The notes below the pieces were generated by a model. It searched no databases and had not been told where the DNA came from. It saw only the letters and a list, made by a program, of their open reading frames with translations. Of a stretch of DNA of 10,206 bases, positions 1 through 7,279 are shown piece after piece. Positions within the stretch are counted from its first letter, which is position 1. Every line of letters starts with the position of its first letter. Source of the DNA: an uncultured Methylobacillus sp. (GTDB lineage: Bacteria > Pseudomonadota > Gammaproteobacteria > Burkholderiales > Methylophilaceae); NCBI GenBank assembly GCA_946478965.1, contig CAMLDQ010000072.1, forward strand, positions 1-10,206. Reading direction: 5' to 3'. Both the position numbers and the translations under genes were made by a program.

Positions 1-52
1 CGCAACCTTGCCAAGGTTGAGGTCGCGAGTTCGAGACTCGTTTCCCGCTCCA
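1..52 (+). tRNA. tRNA-Gly (anticodon GCC), 3' part only
   Basis: This is the 3' portion of a glycine tRNA whose 5' acceptor strand and D arm lie left of the window. The anticodon stem CAACC (3-7) pairs with GGTTG (15-19) around the loop TTGCCAA, putting anticodon GCC at 10-12. The T arm is GCGAG/CTCGT (25-29 and 37-41) around TTCGAGA. The 3' acceptor strand TTCCCGC occupies 42-48, followed by discriminator T and a genome-encoded CCA (50-52). The partial state comes from the window edge and is not a defect. Confidence 0.93.
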
Positions 53-62
53 AATCCTTCAT

Positions 63-80
63 GGAAAGCCGTCGCTTTCC
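63..80 (+). terminator. Hairpin after tRNA-Gly, possible weak terminator
   Basis: GGAAAGC (63-69) and GCTTTCC (74-80) form a perfect 7-bp stem around the tetraloop CGTC, 10 bases after the tRNA CCA end. The following bases (CTTCGTCTCT) are pyrimidine-rich but not a true T run. It may therefore be a weak intrinsic terminator or a processing/stability hairpin for the tRNA transcript. Confidence 0.45.
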
Positions 81-100
81 CTTCGTCTCTCCATAACACC

Positions 101-130
101 TCTGCCCGCAACGGCATCTGCCGTTATAAT
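101..130 (+). promoter_or_regulatory. Candidate promoter of the rml operon with overlapping inverted repeat
   Basis: A perfect TATAAT lies at 125-130, 29 bases before the rmlB start codon. The only hexamer near -35 spacing (TCTGCC, 101-106, 18-base spacer) is a poor match, so this may need an activator or may not be the real promoter. A perfect 6-bp inverted repeat AACGGC-ATCT-GCCGTT (110-125) sits in the spacer and touches the -10 box. It could be an operator or simply a hairpin from upstream transcription. Confidence 0.35.
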
Positions 131-159
131 CCGTTCTTTTACCGACAGTAAAGGCTGGC

Positions 160-1227
160 ATGATACTCGTAACCGGCGGCGCGGGATTCATCGGTGCCAA
201 CTTCATACTCGACTGGCTGGCGGCTACCGACGAGGCGGTCGTCAATCTGGACAAACTCACCTATGCCGGAAATCTCGAGAGCCTGGCTGCGCTGGCCTCG
301 GATCGCCGGCATGTCTTTATTCACGGCGATATTTGCGATCGGGCCCGGCTTGCCCAGCTGCTGAAAGAGTACACCCCGCGTGCCATCGTGCATTTTGCCG
401 CGGAAAGCCATGTCGACCGATCCATTCATGGACCGGCGGAATTTGTCCGTACCAATGTCGAGGGGACGTTCACATTGCTTGAAGCAGCACGCGACTACTG
501 GACTGGTTTGCCTGCATCCGCGAAAGCCGCGTTCCGCTTTCTGCATGTGTCGACCGACGAGGTGTACGGGTCTCTCGGTTTGGATGAGGCACCGTTTACC
601 GAAGCCCATCCTTATCAGCCCAATAGCCCGTACTCCGCGAGCAAGGCGGCCAGTGACCATCTCGCCCGTGCCTGGCACCATACCTACGGATTGCCGGTAC
701 TGACGACGCACTGTTCCAATAATTACGGGCCGTTTCAGCTGCCCGAAAAGTTGATTCCGTTGATGATCGTCAATGCCCTGCGCGGCAAGCCGCTGCCGAT
801 CTACGGCGATGGAAGCAACATCCGCGACTGGCTTTATGTCACCGACCACTGTGCGGCGATAAGGGCAGTGCTGGCGCACGGTGTGCCCGGGGACACCTTC
901 AATATCGGCGGTTGGAATGAAATGACGAATGTCCAGATCGTGCATGCGATTTGCGATTTGCTCGATGAGTTGCAGCCTAGTCCATCTGGCAGCCGGCGTG
1001 AGTTGATCACCTTCGTCGAGGATCGGCCCGGCCATGACCGCCGTTATGCCATCGATGCGAGAAAAATCGAGCAGAAGCTCGGATGGCGGCCGGCCGAAAC
1101 CTTTGCAACGGGCATTCGCAAAACCGTGGCATGGTATCTGGAAAATCAGGCCTGGCTCGAGGACGTCATTTCCGGCGAGTATCGCAACTGGGTCGAATTG
1201 AATTATGCGCAGAGGGCTACGTCATGA
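160..1227 (+). CDS. rmlB: dTDP-glucose 4,6-dehydratase
   Basis: Second enzyme of dTDP-L-rhamnose synthesis: it converts dTDP-D-glucose to dTDP-4-keto-6-deoxy-D-glucose using bound NAD+ in the cytoplasm. The 355-aa product has the usual family length. The Rossmann nucleotide-binding motif GGAGFIG is at residues 6-12. The dehydratase-specific T132-D133-E134 triad sits in STDEVYG, and the extended-SDR catalytic Y158-x3-K162 in PYSASK. NNYGP and the C-terminal substrate-binding region ([12 protein letters not shown]) also match RmlB/RfbB. The ATG at 160 has AAGG at 151-154 as ribosome binding site. It is the first gene of a four-gene operon, and its TGA overlaps the rmlA start as ATGA. A long antisense reading frame over it is a shadow. 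It could only be confused with other NDP-sugar dehydratases, and the context with rmlA, C and D argues against that. Confidence 0.97.
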   Translation: MILVTGGAGFIGANFILDWLAATDEAVVNLDKLTYAGNLESLAALASDRRHVFIHGDICDRARLAQLLKEYTPRAIVHFAAESHVDRSIHGPAEFVRTNVEGTFTLLEAARDYWTGLPASAKAAFRFLHVSTDEVYGSLGLDEAPFTEAHPYQPNSPYSASKAASDHLARAWHHTYGLPVLTTHCSNNYGPFQLPEKLIPLMIVNALRGKPLPIYGDGSNIRDWLYVTDHCAAIRAVLAHGVPGDTFNIGGWNEMTNVQIVHAICDLLDELQPSPSGSRRELITFVEDRPGHDRRYAIDARKIEQKLGWRPAETFATGIRKTVAWYLENQAWLEDVISGEYRNWVELNYAQRATS

Positions 1228-2099
1228 AGGGCATCATTCTCGCAGGGGGCTCCGGCACGCGGCTGCATCCGGCTACGCTGGCCGTGTCCAAGCAGTTGCT
1301 GCCGATTTACGACAAACCGATGGTGTATTACCCGCTCACCACGCTGATGCTGGCCGGTATCCGTGAGATACTCCTCATTTCCACTCCGGCCGATACACCG
1401 CGTTTCGAGCAGATGCTGGGCAATGGCAGCCAATGGGGCATCGCGATCGACTACGCCGTACAGCCGTCTCCGGACGGCCTTGCGCAAGCCTTCCTGATCG
1501 GCGAGCGCTTCATCGACGGCTCGCCATGCGCACTGGTGCTGGGGGATAACATTTTCCACGGCCACGACTTCGCGGACGATCTGCAATCTGCGGCCGCCCA
1601 AGCACGCGGGGCGACGGTATTCGCCTACCCGGTGACCGATCCGGAACGCTACGGGGTCGTCGAGTTCGATGCGCATGGGCGTGCGGTTAGCCTGGAGGAA
1701 AAACCGCGTCAGCCAAAAAGCCGCTACGCGGTGACCGGATTGTATTTTTACGACGATCAGGTGGTGGGGGTCGCCAAATCGCTGCAACCCTCCGCGCGCG
1801 GGGAACTGGAGATCACCGATGTGAACAGCCGCTATCTGGCTGCCGGCGAATTGAATGTTCGCGTGATGGGGCGCGGTCATGCCTGGTTGGACACGGGCAC
1901 CCACGACTCGCTGATCGACGCTTCCGTCTTCGTGCAGACGCTGGAAAAGCGCCAGGGATTGAAAATTGCCTGTCCGGAGGAAGTGGCCTATCGCATGGGT
2001 TATATCGATGAGGCCCAGTTGGAACGGCTCGCCGAGGGATTGCTCAAGAGCGGCTATGGGCAGTACCTGAAACGCATCCTGGCCGAGAAAGTGTTTTGA
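1224..2099 (+). CDS. rmlA: Glucose-1-phosphate thymidylyltransferase
   Basis: First enzyme of the dTDP-L-rhamnose route: it joins glucose-1-phosphate and dTTP to give dTDP-glucose and pyrophosphate, and in this family is typically feedback-inhibited by dTDP-rhamnose. The product is 291 aa, typical for RmlA. It begins [16 protein letters not shown] with the nucleotidyltransferase signature G8-G9-S10-G11-T12-R13. The metal/nucleotide LGDN is at 106-109, and EEKP and the [10 protein letters not shown] region follow further on. The ATG at 1224 is chosen because it starts the conserved N-terminus, overlaps the rmlB stop by 4 bases and has AGAGGG at 1211-1216. An in-frame extension back to 1083 runs through rmlB and matches nothing. 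The stop at 2097-2099 shares its last A with the rmlC ATG. Confidence 0.97.
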   Translation: MKGIILAGGSGTRLHPATLAVSKQLLPIYDKPMVYYPLTTLMLAGIREILLISTPADTPRFEQMLGNGSQWGIAIDYAVQPSPDGLAQAFLIGERFIDGSPCALVLGDNIFHGHDFADDLQSAAAQARGATVFAYPVTDPERYGVVEFDAHGRAVSLEEKPRQPKSRYAVTGLYFYDDQVVGVAKSLQPSARGELEITDVNSRYLAAGELNVRVMGRGHAWLDTGTHDSLIDASVFVQTLEKRQGLKIACPEEVAYRMGYIDEAQLERLAEGLLKSGYGQYLKRILAEKVF

Positions 2100-2644
2100 T
2101 GAAGGTCATCAAAACCGCCATCCCCGAAGTGCTGATCCTGGAGCCTAATGTATTCGGCGACGAGCGCGGTTTTTTCTTTGAGAGTTACAACCGGCGTGTA
2201 TTCGCGGAGACTACCGGCGTCAATCCGGAATTCGTGCAGGATAATCATTCCAGGTCGCAGCAAGGCGTGTTGCGCGGGCTGCACTACCAGATCCGGCAGG
2301 CTCAGGGGAAACTCGTCCGCGTTTCCTTAGGCGAAATTTACGATGTCGCCATCGATCTGCGCCGGAAGTCGCCGACATATGGTCAATGGGTAGGAGAATG
2401 TCTTTCTGACGCGAATCGGCGCATGATGTGGGTTCCTGCGGGATTTGCGCATGGCTTTCTAGTGCTGTCGGAGACGGCTGAAGTGCTGTACAAGGCCACC
2501 GATTACTACGCCCCGGAGCACGAACGCTGCATCCGCTGGGATGATCCGGACATTGGCATCCAATGGCCGATCACCGGCCAGCCCCGGCTTTCCCCCAAGG
2601 ACATGGCAGGCCTGCCGTTTTCTGTCGCAGAGGTCTTTGAGTGA
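2099..2644 (+). CDS. rmlC: dTDP-4-dehydrorhamnose 3,5-epimerase
   Basis: Third enzyme of the pathway: a cofactor-free cupin that epimerises C3 and C5 of dTDP-4-keto-6-deoxyglucose to dTDP-4-keto-L-rhamnose. The 181-aa protein carries the family landmarks DERGFFFESY (21-30) and the catalytic histidine H62 in RGLHYQ. The cupin core WVPAGFAHGF is at 111-120, and YKATDYY at 131-137 contains the tyrosine implicated as general acid. The ATG at 2099 is preferred over the adjacent upstream TTG (2096). It gives the usual MKVIKT start and a one-base stop/start overlap (TGATG) with rmlA, pointing to translational coupling. The TGA stop overlaps the rmlD GTG start as GTGA. Confidence 0.97.
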   Translation: MKVIKTAIPEVLILEPNVFGDERGFFFESYNRRVFAETTGVNPEFVQDNHSRSQQGVLRGLHYQIRQAQGKLVRVSLGEIYDVAIDLRRKSPTYGQWVGECLSDANRRMMWVPAGFAHGFLVLSETAEVLYKATDYYAPEHERCIRWDDPDIGIQWPITGQPRLSPKDMAGLPFSVAEVFE

Positions 2645-3543
2645 GAATTCTGCTGTTCGGCAGCCAGGGACAGGTGGGATGGGAGTTATCCCGCGCCTTG
2701 CTGCCCTTGGGCGAAGTTATCCCGATCACGCGCGCCGAGGCCGACTTCGGTAAGCCGGATGCGTTGCGCAGCGTGGTTCGCTCTACCAGGCCTGACCTCA
2801 TCATTAATGCAGCAGCTTATACGGCGGTCGATGCAGCAGAAGCAAACGAGGAAGAGGCCTTTATCGTCAACGCGCTTGCCCCCGGAATACTTGCCGAGGA
2901 AGCGAAGCGACAAGATGCGTTACTGATCCACTATTCCACCGATTATGTGTTCGACGGGGAGAGTACAAGGCCCTATGCCGAGTTGGACTCTCCAGCCCCT
3001 CAAAATGCGTATGGCCGAAGTAAGCTGGCCGGCGAAACGGCAATTCTGGACGCTGGTGGGGAGCACCTCATCTTGCGAACCAGCTGGGTCTACGGTGCGC
3101 GCGGACACAATTTTTTACTGACCTTGTTGCGTCTCGCACGCGAACGCGAGCAATTGCGCATCGTAGCCGACCAGTTCGGCGCGCCCACCTGGAGCAGGTG
3201 GATTGCAGATGCAACGGCGCATATTGCCTGGACGGCCATGGCGCGTCGACACAAGGGTGCCTTCACCTCCGGCCTTTATCATCTCGCCTGTGCCGGTGAA
3301 ACCAGCTGGCACGGGTTTGCCAGCGCGATCGTCGAGCAGTTTCAACAGCGGGCTCCTTACAGTGCACTGAAAGTGAAAAGCATTATCCCGATTGCTACAT
3401 CGGAATATCCTTTGCCTGCCAGACGCCCGCGCAATTCGCGCCTGGATTGCACGAAATTGATGAGCGATTATGGCGTGGTTGCGCCAGATTGGCGGCGCGC
3501 GCTGGATCTGTGCCTGGAGGATGTGCTGGCTAGCTGTCGCTAG
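2641..3543 (+). CDS. rmlD: dTDP-4-dehydrorhamnose reductase
   Basis: Last enzyme of the route: NAD(P)H-dependent reduction of dTDP-4-keto-L-rhamnose to dTDP-L-rhamnose, the donor for rhamnosyltransferases acting on LPS, exopolysaccharide or glycoproteins. The 300-aa product has the Rossmann motif GSQGQVG at residues 7-13. It also has INAAAYTAVDAAE near 55-67, the STDYVFDG block at 99-106 and the catalytic Y124-x3-K128 in AYGRSK. Translation starts at GTG 2641, which overlaps the rmlC stop by 4 bases and has AGAGG at 2629-2633, seven bases away. No upstream in-frame ATG gives a better start. Its TAG stop (3541-3543) shares the palindrome CTAG with the stop of the convergent HDOD gene, so there is no room for a conventional terminator between the two transcripts. 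Confidence 0.96.
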   Translation: MRILLFGSQGQVGWELSRALLPLGEVIPITRAEADFGKPDALRSVVRSTRPDLIINAAAYTAVDAAEANEEEAFIVNALAPGILAEEAKRQDALLIHYSTDYVFDGESTRPYAELDSPAPQNAYGRSKLAGETAILDAGGEHLILRTSWVYGARGHNFLLTLLRLAREREQLRIVADQFGAPTWSRWIADATAHIAWTAMARRHKGAFTSGLYHLACAGETSWHGFASAIVEQFQQRAPYSALKVKSIIPIATSEYPLPARRPRNSRLDCTKLMSDYGVVAPDWRRALDLCLEDVLASCR

Positions 3544-4628
3544 CCATGCGCATGGGTCGCTGCAGCCCACTCTATTGCTTCGAGATGGGCAAGGTTCACC
3601 GTTTTGAGGTCGAGATCCGGCCAGGACGCATCCCCGGCGGTGGGCTGCGCCTCGCAGGCATGGGCCAGCAGCAAATAGCGGTAGTATTTTCCCGAGTTTG
3701 TCAGCAGCGCTTCGCTGACGGGCTGGGGCAGGTTCGCGCGCTCCAGGATATCGGGCAACGGCGCACCCATGATGCGGTCCAGAAGGGAGAGCATGCCGAT
3801 CATGAACAGATTGTCGGCATCGTTCTTTTCCATGAACCTAGTACCCAGCAGTTCCAGGAAACGGCCTCGTATCATGGCGGTATGCGTGAGTGCCGGCGTC
3901 GCGCCTGTCCCTGCCGTGCTGGCGAGGAGAGCCAGCCATTTGAGCAGCGGCTGGTAGCCCAGAATCGAAAGCGCATGACGTATCGATTCGATTCTGGTGC
4001 GTAATCCCATGGCCGGGGAGTTGATGTAGCGCAATAGCTTGAAGCTGAGCGAGACATCGCGGCGGAACAAGGCCTCGATCACCCTGGGTTCTTCTTCCTG
4101 GCGAATTGCCGACATCAGCTCAAGGATCAGTGCCTGGTCCGGCTGAACGCGTTTCGCGCCGGCCGGTGGTGCCGAGATCGTGGCGGGATTGGCCGCATAG
4201 TACAACCATGGGCCACTGCTTGCTTTTACATACTGCTCTCGCGTTTCGATGCCGACCAGAACACTATTGGGGCGTGCAGGGGTGTGAGCGGCGAACGGCG
4301 TCAGTAGAAAATCTGCCGCGTTCGTCTCTGCGCCACCAGTTAGCGCGAGCCGGTAGCCTGCCGCGCGCGCTTCCATGGCGGCATCCTCCGCATTGTCTGC
4401 GATCACCACCGTGCTTTTCGGTAGTTTTTCCAGCAGCAGTTCATCTGCCAGCCACGCCAGCGGCAGGAAATGCACGGCCTGTGGGCTGTCCTGATTGGCA
4501 AGCCGCAGCATCAAGGGCATGGTGGTTTCCAGAGTAGGGGATTGCACCCCCAAGAGCTGGAAAACAACGTTCTGGTTGCGGTCGATAACCGGAATCCGCG
4601 TGAGTAATTGCGCGGGAGAAAAGGCCAT
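3540..4628 (-). CDS. Degenerate EAL-HDOD (YuxH-like) signalling protein
   Basis: A 362-aa protein built like the YuxH/COG3434 family, in which a c-di-GMP phosphodiesterase (EAL) fold precedes an HDOD domain. Residues 8-27 (LLTRIPVIDRNQNVVFQLL) match the family N-terminus. The rest of the first half is strongly worn down: I see no EAL signature and no metal ligands, so phosphodiesterase activity is unlikely. The HDOD half begins near residue 165. It has RRDVSLSFKLLRYINSP (189-205), IESIRHALSILGY (213-225), MIGMLSLLDRIMGAPLPDIL (276-295) and a C-terminal LLAHACE. HDOD domains lack the HD catalytic pair and act in regulation by poorly understood means. The gene is third of a - strand unit. It starts 11 bases after the stop of the HDOD-GAF gene, and its AGGA ribosome binding site overlaps that stop. 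The partner or ligand is unknown. Confidence 0.85.
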   Translation of the reverse strand: MAFSPAQLLTRIPVIDRNQNVVFQLLGVQSPTLETTMPLMLRLANQDSPQAVHFLPLAWLADELLLEKLPKSTVVIADNAEDAAMEARAAGYRLALTGGAETNAADFLLTPFAAHTPARPNSVLVGIETREQYVKASSGPWLYYAANPATISAPPAGAKRVQPDQALILELMSAIRQEEEPRVIEALFRRDVSLSFKLLRYINSPAMGLRTRIESIRHALSILGYQPLLKWLALLASTAGTGATPALTHTAMIRGRFLELLGTRFMEKNDADNLFMIGMLSLLDRIMGAPLPDILERANLPQPVSEALLTNSGKYYRYLLLAHACEAQPTAGDASWPDLDLKTVNLAHLEAIEWAAATHAHG

Positions 4629-4639
4629 ACCGCTTGATC

Positions 4640-6202
4640 CTATTGTTTCTGTTTGATGGCCAGAACCACTTGGTTACGCAGAGTACGCAACAGGCCTAGT
4701 TGGCGTTGGGAGATCTGCACGCTGTTGGCTCTTTCCATGTCCGCATAAAACAAGCCGATGGCTTTTCCGCCGACCATCACCGGCAACAACAGAAAACTTT
4801 GCGCAGTCACGGACCGGTGATACCAGTCGGGAATCTTGGAGGCGATATTGTCTGCGGCGACATCTTCAATGACGATATCCACGCCTTTCTCCATCGCCAC
4901 ATGAAAGACATCCGGCGCAAACTTGAGAGGGAAATCCAGGCGTGGCAGCAGCGTATCGACGGCTTTGCCGAACCCGAAGCGGGGCCGCATGGTGTTGGAT
5001 TTCGCGTCGCGTACGAAAATAAGCACGCGCTGGAAACCCATGCCACGGTACATGGTTTCGAGCACCATTTGCAGGATGTCATTCAGGTTGAAGTCGGTGA
5101 CCAGCGTATTCGTGACATCCTGTATTCCCGCGGTCAGGATGGACTCCGGATCGGGTTTGCTGTCCTCCACCTCGGCAGCAGGCGAAGCCGCTTGGTCGAG
5201 TTCGGTGATCCCTTCCATGCCGCCAGTGGCTGGCTCGGCGACCGGTTCCTCCGCTTGACCGTTCCAGGCTGAGATCGTCTGCATCAACGGGCTTTGGGCT
5301 GCGGAAATATTGAGAATGGCTGCGCGAACGGCCATTTCTTCCAGGCCGTGGGTAAGCGCCTGGTTCAACTGCTCATTGCTGACGGCCATGCCGGGCGCGT
5401 ATCGAGCAGAAAGTTGCGACAGAATTTTTTCCTTGTCGGCCAGGGTGGTTGTCGCCGCCGACCTGTAAAGCTCATTCGCAAGGTTGGCCGTGATATTGAG
5501 GTTGTCGAGCTCGTTATACGGCTTCTTGATCCGTTCGCTGGCCAAGGATTGCATGCCTGCCAGCAGGCGATCCGGGAAATTCCAGTTCTTTGCTATACCC
5601 ACGCCAAGATCGTTGAATGATACGCCCAACACTTTGAGCGAAGCCTTGGCTTCCGGCGTTCCTTGTTCCACCAGTGCGGCGATTTCCTGGCATTCGTCAT
5701 AGAAATAAAACGTTGCCAACAGCTTGCCGAGATTCAGGAACATTGCGCATATCATCGCTTCTTCCGCGTCGCGCACGTTGCGTCCGATCGAAAGCTTGGA
5801 TGCGACCAGCCCCGCAAAAAAGGAGCCGATGACTTCGTCCTTGAGTTGTTCGGCCTGTGACTTGTTTTGCAGGAATTCGAGCAGAATCAGCGTCATCGCG
5901 ACGTTGCGCACGGTTTCGAAACCGAGAATGACGACCGCCTTGGAAATCGTGTTGATCTTGCCGCCGAATTGGCCGTAGGACACCGTGTTTACCAGCTTGA
6001 GCAGCCGGTTGGTCAGCGCCATGTCTTGCAGAATGGTTTTGGTCAGCTTGCTGGCGCTCTCCGATTCGGAGGCCACGATCTTGTTGATTTCACTGATGGT
6101 GCTCGACAGCGCAGGGAATTCGCTGTCCGAAACACCGTGGAGCAGATATTCCAAGGCATTGATGCGGAGGGGCAACGGCTTGGCAGTGTCGGTGTCAGTC
6201 AT
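4640..6202 (-). CDS. HDOD domain plus GAF domain signalling protein
   Basis: A 520-aa cytoplasmic regulator without signal peptide or membrane segment. An N-terminal HDOD domain covers roughly residues 22-300, with ILQDMALTNRLLKLVNTVSYG (57-77) and INTISKAVVILGFETVRNVA (83-102). The position of the HD pair in true HD phosphohydrolases reads MFLNLGK (154-160), so the metal-binding His-Asp is absent and hydrolysis is not expected. An acidic Pro/Ala/Glu-rich linker (about 310-354) leads to a C-terminal GAF domain (355-518). That domain contains YRGMGFQRVLIFVRD, a LLLPVMVGGKAIGLFYAD strand pair and the closing RNQVVLAI helix. The GAF has no cysteine and no NKFDE motif, so haem-cysteine or cyclic-nucleotide binding is not evident and the ligand is unknown. 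The ATG at 6200-6202 lies 8 bases inside the peroxiredoxin gene and has no clear ribosome binding site, suggesting translational coupling. Confidence 0.88.
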   Translation of the reverse strand: MTDTDTAKPLPLRINALEYLLHGVSDSEFPALSSTISEINKIVASESESASKLTKTILQDMALTNRLLKLVNTVSYGQFGGKINTISKAVVILGFETVRNVAMTLILLEFLQNKSQAEQLKDEVIGSFFAGLVASKLSIGRNVRDAEEAMICAMFLNLGKLLATFYFYDECQEIAALVEQGTPEAKASLKVLGVSFNDLGVGIAKNWNFPDRLLAGMQSLASERIKKPYNELDNLNITANLANELYRSAATTTLADKEKILSQLSARYAPGMAVSNEQLNQALTHGLEEMAVRAAILNISAAQSPLMQTISAWNGQAEEPVAEPATGGMEGITELDQAASPAAEVEDSKPDPESILTAGIQDVTNTLVTDFNLNDILQMVLETMYRGMGFQRVLIFVRDAKSNTMRPRFGFGKAVDTLLPRLDFPLKFAPDVFHVAMEKGVDIVIEDVAADNIASKIPDWYHRSVTAQSFLLLPVMVGGKAIGLFYADMERANSVQISQRQLGLLRTLRNQVVLAIKQKQ

Positions 6203-6734
6203 GGTGATGGGTGAGTGTTTTCAGATCGGTGATGATTTGCTGCGAGTGACGCGAGGTATCGACATCGAGATAAGTCTTGGCAATTTTACCTTGAGGATCG
6301 ATCAAGTAAGTATAGCGTTTGGCAATCTTGATAATGCCGAAATCGCGGAGTGCGCCATAACTATCGGCTGTCTTGCCATCCTTGTCGGCGAGCAAAGGGA
6401 AGGGCAGATGATATTTGGCGGCGAATTTCGCATGGGAGTCGGTGTCGTCCACGCTGATGCCGATCACCTGGGCTCCCAGTTTTTTTAACTGCGCGAGATC
6501 GTCGCGAAAACTGCAGGCCTCTTTGGTGCAGCCTGGCGTATCGTCCTTGGGGTAGAAGTAGAGCACCACCCATTGGCCGCGATAATTCGCCAATGTCAAT
6601 GGCTTACCCTGCTGGTCGGGCAGCGTGAACGCAGGTGCTGGTTGCCCGCTGACGAGCGGCTGCTTGGCCGCAACGAGGGTACTGCATGCTAAAAAGGCAA
6701 GAAAAACCAGCCCCGGGATTGTTAGCCATTTCAT
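6195..6734 (-). CDS. Exported peroxiredoxin, Bcp/PrxQ type
   Basis: A thiol peroxidase of the Bcp/PrxQ (AhpC/TSA) family that reduces H2O2 and organic hydroperoxides. From the ATG at 6732-6734 the product is 179 aa. That start has GGAG five bases upstream and opens a good signal peptide. An in-frame extension to 6770 would bury the hydrophobic segment behind 12 residues and is rejected. Residues 1-23 (MKWLTIPGLVFLAFLACSTL then VAA) form a signal sequence with a likely signal peptidase I site after A23. C17 could be a lipobox cysteine but the fit is poor. The peroxidatic C69 and putative resolving C74 sit in TPGCTKEAC, the Bcp C-x4-C arrangement, in the usual FYPKDDTPGCT context. Most Bcp proteins are cytoplasmic, so a periplasmic form is notable. 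It leads the - strand unit with two HDOD genes and overlaps the next by 8 bases. Confidence 0.92.
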   Translation of the reverse strand: MKWLTIPGLVFLAFLACSTLVAAKQPLVSGQPAPAFTLPDQQGKPLTLANYRGQWVVLYFYPKDDTPGCTKEACSFRDDLAQLKKLGAQVIGISVDDTDSHAKFAAKYHLPFPLLADKDGKTADSYGALRDFGIIKIAKRYTYLIDPQGKIAKTYLDVDTSRHSQQIITDLKTLTHHHD

Positions 6735-6777
6735 GGGCGCTCCATTGTTGCAATTCTGCAATACAGCCATTTTAAGC

Positions 6778-6783
6778 TAAAAT
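6778..6783 (+). promoter_or_regulatory. Candidate -10 box for tRNA-Arg
   Basis: TAAAAT lies nine bases before the mature tRNA-Arg start and is followed by a GC-rich stretch (CGCATCC), as often seen at stable-RNA promoters. No good -35 hexamer is visible at 16-18 bases. The same 58-base gap must also hold the promoter of the divergent peroxiredoxin gene, which I cannot locate. Confidence 0.3.
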
Positions 6784-6792
6784 CGCATCCTC

Positions 6793-6868
6793 GCCCCCGT
6801 AGCTCAGTGGATAGAGCATCCCCCTCCTAAGGGGAGGGTCACACGTTCGATTCGTGTCGGGGGCGCCA
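6793..6868 (+). tRNA. tRNA-Arg (anticodon CCU)
   Basis: Complete 76-base tRNA with encoded CCA. The acceptor GCCCCCG (6793-6799) pairs with CGGGGGC (6858-6864), followed by discriminator G and CCA (6866-6868). The D arm is GCTC/GAGC. The anticodon stem TCCCC/GGGGA (6819-6823 and 6831-6835) encloses CTCCTAA, giving anticodon CCU at 6826-6828, which reads the AGG arginine codon. The T arm is ACACG/CGTGT around TTCGATT. It is transcribed away from the peroxiredoxin gene and ends at a strong hairpin terminator six bases further on. Confidence 0.97.
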
Positions 6869-6873
6869 CATGC

Positions 6874-6907
6874 AAAAAGGCCGGCCCCACTGGGCTTCGG
6901 CCTTTTT
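6874..6907. terminator. Bidirectional intrinsic terminator (tRNA-Arg / infA)
   Basis: AAAAAGGCCG (6874-6883) pairs perfectly with CGGCCTTTTT (6898-6907). An inner GCCC/GGGC (6884-6887 and 6892-6895) extends the hairpin. The T run serves the tRNA on the + strand, and the A run becomes a T run on the - strand. One structure can therefore end both the tRNA transcript and the convergent infA transcript. Confidence 0.88.
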
Positions 6908-6918
6908 CTACATTCGAC

Positions 6919-6958
6919 TCCAGGCGATCAATCCGGATGCCGGATCACTGCGCCTGGA
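6919..6958. repeat. Two-tier inverted repeat downstream of infA
   Basis: The outer arms TCCAGGCG (6919-6926) and CGCCTGGA (6951-6958) are perfectly complementary over 8 bp. Inside them ATCCGG (6931-6936) and CCGGAT (6940-6945) form a second perfect 6-bp stem with the loop ATG. The internal bulges are ATCA and CACTG. No T run follows on either strand, so this is not a standard terminator. It lies in the presumed 3' untranslated region of infA, before the shared terminator. Confidence 0.7.
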
Positions 6959-6988
6959 TACTCAGGCAATCGCCTCATGTCAGTTACT

Positions 6989-7252
6989 TTAACGCGATCT
7001 TCGGCGCTGGGCTGCCACCGAATTATTGCGTTGTTCGAGATGACGAAAAATGATGCGACCTTTGGAAACGTCATAAGGAGACATTTCAACCGTAATCTTA
7101 TCGCCTGCGAGAATGCGAATATGGTGTTTGCGCATTTTGCCTCCGGTGTAAGCCACGATTTTGTGACTGTTTTCCAGCGTCACGCGATAGCGGGAATCGG
7201 GCAGGATTTCCATGACCACCCCTTCCATTTCAATCAGTTCTTCCTTTGCCAT
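6989..7252 (-). CDS. infA: Translation initiation factor IF-1
   Basis: IF-1 binds the 30S A site and assists IF-2 and IF-3 in start-site selection; its OB fold also binds RNA. The 87-aa product opens [19 protein letters not shown] and contains the hallmark [20 protein letters not shown] (residues 37-56) and [13 protein letters not shown] (58-70). E. coli IF-1 ends near residue 72. Here a basic, Gln/Asn/Arg-rich tail ([17 protein letters not shown], 71-87) is added, as I recall for the second infA copy of many Betaproteobacteria. The ATG at 7250-7252 has GGAG about eight bases upstream. It lies downstream of the cold-shock gene in the same orientation, with a terminator between them, so it may depend on read-through or on a promoter I cannot identify. 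A second, ribosomal-operon infA elsewhere in the genome is likely but not visible here. Confidence 0.95.
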   Translation of the reverse strand: MAKEELIEMEGVVMEILPDSRYRVTLENSHKIVAYTGGKMRKHHIRILAGDKITVEMSPYDVSKGRIIFRHLEQRNNSVAAQRRRSR

Positions 7253-7279
7253 TCAAGCACTCCGATGTAAGCGTCAATA

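Noticed and set aside
139..1035. 298-aa open frame on the - strand opposite rmlB
   Set aside because: It lies antisense inside a clear rmlB, has no family resemblance, and is the kind of shadow common in GC-rich coding sequence.
1083..1223. N-terminal extension of rmlA back to 1083
   Set aside because: It runs through rmlB in another frame; the conserved RmlA N-terminus, ribosome binding site and ATGA overlap all support 1224.
1203..1904. 233-aa open frame antisense to rmlA
   Set aside because: Low-complexity shadow translation with no recognisable domain, fully covered by rmlA.
4700..5272. 190-aa open frame on the + strand within the HDOD-GAF gene
   Set aside because: Antisense shadow of the GAF region; several other frames of similar length overlap the same gene.
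6735..6770. 12-residue extension of the peroxiredoxin
   Set aside because: It would place the signal peptide internally, and the ribosome binding site GGAG points to the ATG at 6734.
6793..6868. tRNA-Arg as a genomic island attachment site
   Set aside because: No integrase, no repeated tRNA 3' end and no foreign-looking genes are visible beside it; the neighbours are housekeeping genes.
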